DNA from: a virus
DNA: 21,063 bases
Direction: 5' to 3' (one strand)
IMG/VR virus record: IMGVR_UViG_3300022198_002558
Coordinates: 1-21,063 of that record
Part shown: positions 15,377 through 21,063 of the stretch, in pieces
How the letters are laid out: each line of letters opens with the position of its first letter
How positions within the stretch are numbered: position 1 is the first letter of the stretch
Translations under genes and position numbers: made by a program
Notes under the pieces: model-generated
What the model was told of the DNA's origin: nothing
The model's database searches: none
Seen by the model: the letters and a program-made list of their open reading frames with translations, nothing else

Positions 15377-16882
15377 TTGGAACTTGCCCAACAGTTTAGT
15401 CAAATTTTTGAAGGCTCTAAACGTGCACATGGCATATTTGATATCAATGATTATAATAATGGTCAAAAGCAACAAGGTGTTGCTCGCACTATAAAGACCG
15501 TAGGTGCCACCCTACAAAACTGGACAGATCATTTAGAAGGTAAAGTTGGTTTAGGTATCATACCTATTAATGAAGATAATTTAGTTAAATGGGGAGTTAT
15601 TGATATTGATACATACTCTCTTGATTTACCTAAACTAGTACAAAAAATAGAAGATTTTAAATTACCACTTATAGTGTGTAGAAGTAAAAGTGGTGGAGCC
15701 CACGTATTCTGCTTTACCGATGATTGGGTACAAGCTGGGGATATGCAGGATAAACTTAGAGAGTTGGCTGCAGGTTTAGGTTACGGTGGTGTAGAAATAT
15801 TTCCTAAACAGCGTGAGGTACTTGTAGACCGTGGAGATATAGGTAGTTGGTTAAATATGCCTTACTTTGAAGGTAGTACTTCAGTAAGATATGCGTTAAG
15901 TGTAAAAGGTGAAGCACTCACCCCAGAAGAGTTTATAGCTTTTGTACAAAAGCGTAGAGTAAGTCTTGACGAATTAAATGCTTTATCTGTACCAGAAATA
16001 GAAGAATTAAAAGGTGGTCCTCCGTGTTTAAAAACGTTACTTAAACAAGGATTTCCTGAAGGCACTCGCAATAATGGGCTATTTAATGTGGGTGTGTATT
16101 TAAAACAAGCTACACCTGATAAATGGGAAACTGAAATAGAAGACTACAATAGAAAATTTGTTACTCCTCCTCTCCCTGCTCAAGAAGTACTTACTTTAAT
16201 AAGTACGTTAAAGAAAAAAGATTATAACTATAAGTGTAGTGATGAGCCTATACGTTCTTACTGTGATGTACAAAAGTGTCGTACTTGTAAGTTTGGCGTA
16301 GGAAAAGGTAATACTGCTCCTACATTTTCTAGTCTTGCTAAACTAGATACTAAACCACCTTTATGGTTTTTATCTATTGATGATAAGCGTTTAGAACTAA
16401 CTACAGAACAACTACAAAATCAAACTAAGTTTCAACGTGCTTGTATGGATGTTATAAATCTTATGCCACCTAAAACTAATGAACGTGCTTGGCAGGCACA
16501 AATACAAAGTTTAATGGACAATGGTATGGAAATTATTGAAGTTAGTAACGACGTATCATTAGACGGTCAGTTTAAAGATTTATTAGAATCTTTCTGCACA
16601 GACTTAGCACAAGCGAGTACTCGTGAGGAAGTATTATTAGGTAAACCTTATACAGAAAACGGTAGAACTCATTTTAGAATTAAAGATTTACGTGAGTATC
16701 TAGTTAAACATAGATTCACTGAGTTAGACACTAATAAAATAGCTAGTAAATTACGAGACCTAAAGGCAAAACATACGTTTTGGAACTTAAAAGGTAGGGG
16801 AACTAATGTCTGGTACATACCAGAAATTGACTATAAAGATGAGACACTTGACGGTCATGACTTCACAGGGGATATGATGTGA
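15377..16882 (+). CDS. archaeo-eukaryotic-type primase (TOTE/AEP-like)
   Basis: I place the start at TTG 15377, because AGGAG (15366-15370) lies 6 bases before it. An upstream in-frame TTG at 15338 would put its start codon at the base of the terminator hairpin and has no ribosome binding site. The 501-residue product shows the primase-polymerase motifs WGVIDIDTYS (metal-binding D76 and D78), SKSGGAHVF (103-111, nucleotide-binding Ser/His), GVEIFPKQ (138-145) and GSWLNMPYF (about 156-164). A PriCT-like helical segment (GTRNNGLFNVGVYLK, 229-243) and a four-Cys zinc cluster (C287, C296, C301, C304) follow. It should synthesise primers for phage replication, working with the UvrD-like helicase that starts inside its stop codon (GTGA). 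The extra domain after 310 is unassigned. Confidence 0.85.
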   Translation: MELAQQFSQIFEGSKRAHGIFDINDYNNGQKQQGVARTIKTVGATLQNWTDHLEGKVGLGIIPINEDNLVKWGVIDIDTYSLDLPKLVQKIEDFKLPLIVCRSKSGGAHVFCFTDDWVQAGDMQDKLRELAAGLGYGGVEIFPKQREVLVDRGDIGSWLNMPYFEGSTSVRYALSVKGEALTPEEFIAFVQKRRVSLDELNALSVPEIEELKGGPPCLKTLLKQGFPEGTRNNGLFNVGVYLKQATPDKWETEIEDYNRKFVTPPLPAQEVLTLISTLKKKDYNYKCSDEPIRSYCDVQKCRTCKFGVGKGNTAPTFSSLAKLDTKPPLWFLSIDDKRLELTTEQLQNQTKFQRACMDVINLMPPKTNERAWQAQIQSLMDNGMEIIEVSNDVSLDGQFKDLLESFCTDLAQASTREEVLLGKPYTENGRTHFRIKDLREYLVKHRFTELDTNKIASKLRDLKAKHTFWNLKGRGTNVWYIPEIDYKDETLDGHDFTGDMM

Positions 16883-18378
16883 CTTGGAATGTTGTCCTTG
16901 GACCACCTGGAACTGGTAAGACTACCTTCTTACTAAAAACTGTAGAACAGTTATTCAAAAAAGGTATTAAACCTTATGAGTTAGCATATCTTGCTTTTAC
17001 TAAAAAAGCTGCAACTGAGGCTCTTCAACGTGCTGTAGAAAAGTTTGAATACGAACCTGATCAATTAGTTTATTTTAGAACGATACATTCGCTTTGTTAT
17101 TTCTGGCAAGGGTTAAGTAAATCTGATGTGTTAGATAGAAAAGATTTAAGAGCGTTTAGTCAAACTGTAGGGGAAAAAATAAATTCAGCATGGGATGGGG
17201 AAAATTTAATGGCGTTAAATTCTAAGGGTGATCAAATGTTATTCTTAGAAAATATGGCACGTAACAAAGGAGAACCTTATAAGGTAACTTGGAATAAAGC
17301 CAACACCGATATATCTTGGATACATTTTGATTGGTTTTGTAAAAACTATAACCAGTATAAGGCGTTGAATTATTTAATGGATTTTACAGATATGTTAACA
17401 GGCTTTTTAGAGTTTGAAACTAGACCACCTTTAAAAGCACTTATTGTTGATGAAGCTCAAGATTTATCGGCACTACAATGGAAGTGTGTACATAAATTAG
17501 CTCAAGATGTTGACCATGTTTATATAGCTGGGGACGATGACCAAGCTATCTATAAGTGGGCAGGGGCTGACCCTGATCATTTTATAAACTTAACTGGTAA
17601 AGAAATATATTTAGAGCAAAGTTATCGTGTGCCTAGAAAGGTTCACGACGTAGCATTAAACATAGTAAAAAGAATACGCAATCGTAGGCATAAAACTTGG
17701 ATACCTAGAGAGGAAGAAGGAAGCGTTACCTATCATACTAACTTTGAACATATAAATATTTCTGACGGTGATTGGTTATTCTTAGCTAGAAATAATTACT
17801 TATTAAATAACGTAGAAAAACATTTACGTACTAATGGGTACTTTTTTACCAAAAATAATAGAGCCTCTGTAAATGAAAATTTATTGACGGCTATTAAAGA
17901 TTGGGAACTTTTACGTAAAGGCGAAAGCATAGAAGCGAATAGAATCAAAAAAATATATAGTCACATGAAAGCAGGTAAAGGTGTACGTACTGGTTATAAA
18001 ACTATGAAACAAGCCTCTCCTGATCTAACGCTCAACATTAATCAGCTTAAAAAAGATTATGGTTTAATGGTAGACGATATATGGCATAAGTCTTTTGATT
18101 TAATAGGTGATGCTCAACGTGAGTATATTATTTCTGGTTTACGTAAGGGTGAAAAAGTAAATTCTTCAAGAATTAAATTGAACACTATACATGCTACTAA
18201 AGGTGGCGAGTGTGAAAATGTAGTGCTTTTAACTGACGTAGCTAATAAAACTTATGAGGAATTATATAGAAGCCCAGATAATGAGTGTCGTGCTTTTTAT
18301 GTAGGTGTTACTAGAACTAAAGAAAATCTACATATAGTACAAGGTAAAACTAGAAAAGAGTTTAAAGTTATGATATAA
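16879..18378 (+). CDS. UvrD/Rep-family SF1 DNA helicase
   Basis: This 499-residue helicase starts with GTG, overlapping the primase stop (GTGA). The motifs are in order: Walker A GPPGTGKT (8-15), Ia LAFTKKAA (38-45), TIHSLCY (68-74), Walker B VDEAQD (190-195), motif III GDDDQAIYKWAGA (218-230), motif IV LEQSYRVP (245-252), motif V TIHATKGGECENVVL (436-450) and motif VI YVGVTRTKENLHIV (474-487). It is shorter than cellular UvrD (about 720 residues), with reduced 1B/2B insertions, as is usual for phage versions. It should unwind DNA 3'-to-5' at forks or in repair and probably partners the primase. Translational coupling suggests matched expression. A dyad-rich gap follows before the next gene. 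Confidence 0.93.
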   Translation: MTWNVVLGPPGTGKTTFLLKTVEQLFKKGIKPYELAYLAFTKKAATEALQRAVEKFEYEPDQLVYFRTIHSLCYFWQGLSKSDVLDRKDLRAFSQTVGEKINSAWDGENLMALNSKGDQMLFLENMARNKGEPYKVTWNKANTDISWIHFDWFCKNYNQYKALNYLMDFTDMLTGFLEFETRPPLKALIVDEAQDLSALQWKCVHKLAQDVDHVYIAGDDDQAIYKWAGADPDHFINLTGKEIYLEQSYRVPRKVHDVALNIVKRIRNRRHKTWIPREEEGSVTYHTNFEHINISDGDWLFLARNNYLLNNVEKHLRTNGYFFTKNNRASVNENLLTAIKDWELLRKGESIEANRIKKIYSHMKAGKGVRTGYKTMKQASPDLTLNINQLKKDYGLMVDDIWHKSFDLIGDAQREYIISGLRKGEKVNSSRIKLNTIHATKGGECENVVLLTDVANKTYEELYRSPDNECRAFYVGVTRTKENLHIVQGKTRKEFKVMI

Positions 18379-18405
18379 CTTTACTTCTACTTTACAAGTA
18401 AAGTA
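18378..18405. repeat. dyad repeat TACTTTAC-AA-GTAAAGTA with extra half-site
   Basis: TACTTTAC (18388-18395) and GTAAAGTA (18398-18405) are perfect 8-bp inverted arms around AA. A third, overlapping arrangement pairs ACTTTACTT (18378-18386) with AAGTAAAGT (18396-18404). The 54-base gap after the helicase stop is otherwise AT-rich, with a GGAG site for the next gene at 18420-18423. The repeat may be an operator or an mRNA stem between the replication and modification modules. No T run follows, so it is not a normal intrinsic terminator. Confidence 0.5.
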
Positions 18406-18432
18406 AAATAAACTATTACGGAGATAAATACT

Positions 18433-18942
18433 ATGAATATATTTTATACATACAACGACCCAGTACTTGCTGCTCAGTCTTTACCTGATAAGCTAGTAGT
18501 CAAAATGCCTTTAGAATCAGCTCAAATGCTTTGCACTACTCAACGCTACTATTTTCACAGTAGTTATTGTGACCAATTAGAAATTTATAAAACAGCCTAC
18601 TTAAACCACCCTTGTACTATATGGGCTAGGGAAAGTTTAGAAAACTATCAATGGCTTTATAAACACTTTGTAGCTTTATGTGACGAGTACACGTATCGTT
18701 ACGGTAAAGTACACGCTAGTGATACTAAACTAAGGCGTACCTTATCATACATACCTGCCTCTATGCCTAGTTTAGGACTTACTCCTATAGCTCAAGCTAT
18801 GCCTGATCAGTATAAAAACGCTGACCCTGTCGTGGCGTATCGTAACTACTTAATTAATGAAAAGCACTATGCTGCTTGGAATAAAACTAGACCTAAACCT
18901 AACTGGTGGAACACTACTTGGCAAATTGAGGACTGTGCATGA
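18433..18942 (+). CDS. conserved phage protein of unknown function
   Basis: This 169-residue protein starts with ATG behind a GGAGATAA-type site. Its most distinctive segments are LVVKMPLESAQMLCTT (21-36), NHPCTIWARES (58-68), NYQWLYKHFVALCDEYTYRYGK (71-92) and a C-terminal AMPDQYKNADPVVAYRNYLI stretch. I recall these segments from a widespread family in marine phages and phages of Proteobacteria, with no established function. My recollection is that relatives usually read DKHVVKM in the first motif; here it is DKLVVKM, which may be a lost conserved His. The pattern recalls small DNA-repair glycosylases in a general way but I cannot support that. Its stop overlaps the next ATG (ATGA), placing it in the putative modification operon. 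Confidence 0.6.
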   Translation: MNIFYTYNDPVLAAQSLPDKLVVKMPLESAQMLCTTQRYYFHSSYCDQLEIYKTAYLNHPCTIWARESLENYQWLYKHFVALCDEYTYRYGKVHASDTKLRRTLSYIPASMPSLGLTPIAQAMPDQYKNADPVVAYRNYLINEKHYAAWNKTRPKPNWWNTTWQIEDCA

Positions 18943-19784
18943 TAGAGGAAAATATACAAAAGTTTTTTAATTATCTAAACGAACGCCATATCATATACTT
19001 ACGCCGAAAAAACGGTGTAGCTTATCCGTGGACTAACGACGTTATACTCACTGAGTATAGTTTTTGTAATGTCTACCGTGAGTTGGATAAAGTTACTGAG
19101 TGGATAAGGGTCAACTGGCGTGAACCTTACGCTGACCATAGAAACTTGCCTTTTGCTATGGCAGTAGCTAGACAAATAAATTGGCCAGATACTCTAGAGG
19201 AAATAGGGTTTCCTGAAACTTGGGAACCTGAGAAGGTAAAAGCTATTATGCAAGCTAGAAAAGATAGAGGCGATAAGGTCTATACTGGTGCGTATATGTT
19301 AACTGGTACTTTAGGTGGTACAAAAATAGAACAAACTATAGATAAAATATTAACACCGTTATACAAAAATCATCCCCCTATGATAACTTGGTCACTAGAA
19401 GAAACTTGGAAAGGTTATTTACAAAAAGCAGGGTTTAGTGGTTTTATGGCTTATGAGGTAGTTACTGATTTACGCCACACTAGATATTTAAGTGAAGCTC
19501 AAGATATTATGACTTGGGCTAATCCTGGTCCTGGAGCACAGCGTGGGCTTAATAGAATAAAAGATAGAGAGTTAAATAAAACTATTAAGAAAGATAGACT
19601 TAATTTTGAGATGCAGGAATTATTAGAACTTTCACCTAATTATCTACAAGGACATATGGAACCTTTAGAAATGAGAGACATAGAACATTGTCTTTGTGAG
19701 TTTGATAAATACGAGAGGGTACGTTTAGGTCAAGGTAGACCACGTGCTAAATATAAACCAAAACCTGAGGAGGCTAACCTATGA
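18939..19784 (+). CDS. thymine-hypermodification helical-family protein (aGPT-Pplase/HMUDK_hel-like)
   Basis: This 281-residue, mostly helical protein resembles the DNA-glycosylase-like family found in phage thymine-hypermodification pathways, known in Pfam under names such as alpha-glutamyl/putrescinyl thymine pyrophosphorylase and 5-hmdU DNA kinase helical domain. The signature stretch is DVILTEYSFCNVYRELDKVT (34-53). ARQINWPDTL (77-86), YTGAYMLTG (115-123), GFSGFMAYEVVTDLRHT (165-181) and NPGPGAQRGLNRI (195-207) follow. Known relatives act on phosphorylated 5-hydroxymethyluracil in DNA. No P-loop kinase is fused here, and the C-terminus is a basic tail (RPRAKYKPKP). It is followed with ATGA coupling by a glycosyltransferase. 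The exact clade, and hence the reaction, is not resolved from sequence alone. Confidence 0.7.
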   Translation: MIEENIQKFFNYLNERHIIYLRRKNGVAYPWTNDVILTEYSFCNVYRELDKVTEWIRVNWREPYADHRNLPFAMAVARQINWPDTLEEIGFPETWEPEKVKAIMQARKDRGDKVYTGAYMLTGTLGGTKIEQTIDKILTPLYKNHPPMITWSLEETWKGYLQKAGFSGFMAYEVVTDLRHTRYLSEAQDIMTWANPGPGAQRGLNRIKDRELNKTIKKDRLNFEMQELLELSPNYLQGHMEPLEMRDIEHCLCEFDKYERVRLGQGRPRAKYKPKPEEANL

Positions 19785-20578
19785 AAATATTTATTCCAAC
19801 CAGAGGCAGGGCTGATGATCAAGTAACCTTGTCCCATTTTCCTGAGGACTTACGTAAACAAGTTACGCTAGTTGTCAATGAATATGAAAAAGATTTATAT
19901 CTTAAATATGATTGCCAAATTATGGCTTGTCCTGAGTCCGTTGTCTACGATATAGCTAGTAAACGTAAGTATATTTGTGAAAACGCAGGTGGTGGTAAAA
20001 TAGTTATGTTAGACGATGACTTACGTTTTTATATTCGTAAGGCTACTAACGACTGGCACCTTAGATACATAGAGCCTGATGAGTTTCACGCTTTGTTTGG
20101 TTTATTGGATAAATGGCTTGATGACTATGCCCACTGTGGTGTGAGTGCTAGGGAAGGTAACAATCGCGTTGAACATTTATCTGCTGAAACTACTAGGTAT
20201 ATGCGTGTACTAGCATACAATCTTGATATGTTTAAAGGTAAGGGTATTGAGTTATTCAGAACTAAAGTTATGAGCGACTTTGATATGAACTTACAATTAT
20301 TAAGTAAAGGACTACCTAATAAGGTGAGCTATTACTATGCCCAAGGTCATGGTAGTAGTAATGCTCCTGGTGGTTGTAGTGAGTGGCGTAACGTTCAAAT
20401 GCAGTCAGAGGGTGCAGAAATTTTAAAATCTCATCACCCTGATGTGGTTAAAGTGGTAGAAAGGGAAACTAAAACAGCTTGGGGTGCAGGAAAAGAAGGC
20501 ACGGTTATACGTAAAGACGTCAACATACAATGGAAAAAAGCATTAAAACTAGGAGCACAAAATGGCGAATTATTCTGA
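19781..20578 (+). CDS. GT-A glycosyltransferase resembling the TET-associated (TAGT) family
   Basis: This 265-residue protein has an N-terminal nucleotide-sugar fold, starting with IFIPTRGRAD (3-12) and LVVNEYE (30-36). A metal-binding DxD-type motif lies in KIVMLDDDLRF (73-83). VSAREGNNR (121-129) supplies a probable acceptor-side loop, DFDMNLQLLSKG (166-177) has the acidic base region, and NAPGGCSEWRN (194-204) ends the core. The order PTRGR, MLDDDL, S.R.GNN, DF...LQLL, GG matches my recollection of the family associated with TET/JBP oxygenases, which glycosylates hydroxymethylated bases in phage DNA. A classical cell-surface GT2 is an alternative but lacks this pattern. A strong GAGGAGG site precedes its ATG, and its start overlaps the previous stop (ATGA). 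Confidence 0.75.
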   Translation: MKIFIPTRGRADDQVTLSHFPEDLRKQVTLVVNEYEKDLYLKYDCQIMACPESVVYDIASKRKYICENAGGGKIVMLDDDLRFYIRKATNDWHLRYIEPDEFHALFGLLDKWLDDYAHCGVSAREGNNRVEHLSAETTRYMRVLAYNLDMFKGKGIELFRTKVMSDFDMNLQLLSKGLPNKVSYYYAQGHGSSNAPGGCSEWRNVQMQSEGAEILKSHHPDVVKVVERETKTAWGAGKEGTVIRKDVNIQWKKALKLGAQNGELF

Positions 20579-20783
20579 TATCTTAAATGGATATAAATCG
20601 GAACTTAAAGGTAAACGGGATTCTGTAACAGTTAATCTAAGTGTACTACTTGATAACCCCACCAGTATACCAGAACACGTAGATATTGTAGTAGAGGTAG
20701 ATAAACTAATAGAGAAGTTAGCTACCATACAAGAAAAAATAGAAATGGTAGACTTTGTTTTAAAATTCAAGGATAGTCAATGA
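20562..20783 (+). CDS. small protein of unknown function (73 aa)
   Basis: This 73-residue protein has an AGGAG ribosome binding site 7 bases before its ATG and overlaps the glycosyltransferase gene by 17 bases and the next gene by 4 (ATGA). Residues 3-20 and 45-66 look helical, the latter with regular hydrophobic spacing (VDKLIEKLATIQEKIEMVDFVL) that suggests a coiled coil or helical hairpin. It is well placed to be an accessory or adaptor of the adjacent enzymes, but no family is recognised. Both overlaps and the good ribosome binding site support it as a real gene. Confidence 0.6.
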   Translation: MANYSDILNGYKSELKGKRDSVTVNLSVLLDNPTSIPEHVDIVVEVDKLIEKLATIQEKIEMVDFVLKFKDSQ

Positions 20784-21063
20784 AAGTTATAAATTGTAGA
20801 AACGTTAACGATGGCTTTGTTAAAGCTATGGATCTTATTGCTCAAAATAAAGAGTACACTTTTCCTAGTAGGGCTGGCGAAGTTATAGAAGTACCTCAAC
20901 CTGTAGCAACAGTGTATGGTAATTCAAAAGAAAGAGTTTTGTTTGAAGACGCACGTAATGCTAATCCCTTTTTCCACTTAATAGAAAGTTTATGGATGTT
21001 AGGTGGCTGTAATGACCTAGAGTATATAAAGTATTACAATAAACGCATGAGTCAGTTTAGTGA
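20780..21063 (+). CDS. thymidylate synthase-like / dUMP hydroxymethylase-like protein, partial
   Basis: The window ends inside this gene, leaving 94 complete codons plus two bases. The visible N-terminal part (VINCRNVNDGFVKAM at 3-17, TVYGNSKERVLF at 44-55, ANPFFHLIESLWMLGGCNDL at 60-79, YYNKRMSQFS at 85-94) matches the phage branch of the thymidylate synthase fold, including the NPFFHLIE.LWML.G hallmark. Members either methylate dUMP to dTMP or hydroxymethylate dUMP or dCMP. The residues that separate these (the catalytic Cys region and the pyrimidine-specificity Asn/Asp) lie beyond the window, so the reaction is open. Its place after a hypermodification-family protein and a TAGT-like transferase makes dUMP hydroxymethylase an attractive inference. 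ATGA overlap with the 73-residue gene. Confidence 0.8.
   Translation, partial: MKVINCRNVNDGFVKAMDLIAQNKEYTFPSRAGEVIEVPQPVATVYGNSKERVLFEDARNANPFFHLIESLWMLGGCNDLEYIKYYNKRMSQFS

Noticed and set aside
15300-15494. 64-residue plus-strand ORF spanning the terminator and primase start
   Set aside because: It overlaps the SSB-like gene end, the terminator and the primase in another frame, with no family resemblance.
18378-18405. A CRISPR-like or tandem repeat array
   Set aside because: There is only one dyad with an extra half-site, with no regularly spaced repeats or spacers; no CRISPR array is seen anywhere in the window.
18433-18942. T4 endonuclease V-like pyrimidine dimer glycosylase
   Set aside because: Only a loose similarity in the HP...W...E..RG-like pattern; the known catalytic N-terminal Thr/Glu arrangement could not be aligned.

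Overview
This window is part of the genome of a lytic-type tailed bacteriophage, most likely a marine one. It is AT-rich (about one third G+C by eye) and tightly packed, with short overlaps between genes. Several proteins match types I recall from uncultured marine phages and from HMO-2011-like podoviruses. That resemblance is from memory and no search was run. No terminase, portal, capsid, integrase, DNA polymerase or tRNA gene is visible.

Bases 31-11839 (+ strand) are a late virion and lysis module. It holds a tail or nozzle-like protein, a small fibre-like protein, a small HNH-type nuclease, a two-helix membrane protein, a 42-residue small protein and a three-helix holin-like protein. Five further proteins follow and look like tail or DNA-ejection components. 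Five junctions in this module use the same one-base stop/start overlap, TAATG.

Bases 11841-13286 (- strand) encode an SNF2-type helicase, the only convincing minus-strand gene. It meets the late module tail to tail with one base between the stops. Bases 13287-13723 form a divergent intergenic region rich in inverted repeats. It holds a 72-nt element closed by a perfect 10-bp stem, two hairpins whose wobble pairs favour opposite strands, five GTTAAG/CTTAAC copies, and a 19-codon minus-strand ORF with an excellent ribosome binding site.

Bases 13724-18378 (+ strand) are a replication module: three conserved phage proteins (the third ending in an SSB-like acidic DAPF tip), an intrinsic terminator, an archaeo-eukaryotic-type primase and a UvrD-family helicase.

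Bases 18433-21063 (+ strand) look like a nucleotide and DNA-modification module: a conserved phage protein, a protein resembling the thymine-hypermodification helical family (aGPT-Pplase / HMUDK_hel), a glycosyltransferase resembling the TET-associated GT family, a 73-residue small protein, and the first 94 codons of a thymidylate-synthase-like protein. Together they suggest that the phage makes 5-hydroxymethyluracil or a related base and decorates it, possibly with a sugar. This cassette is the most interesting part of the window.
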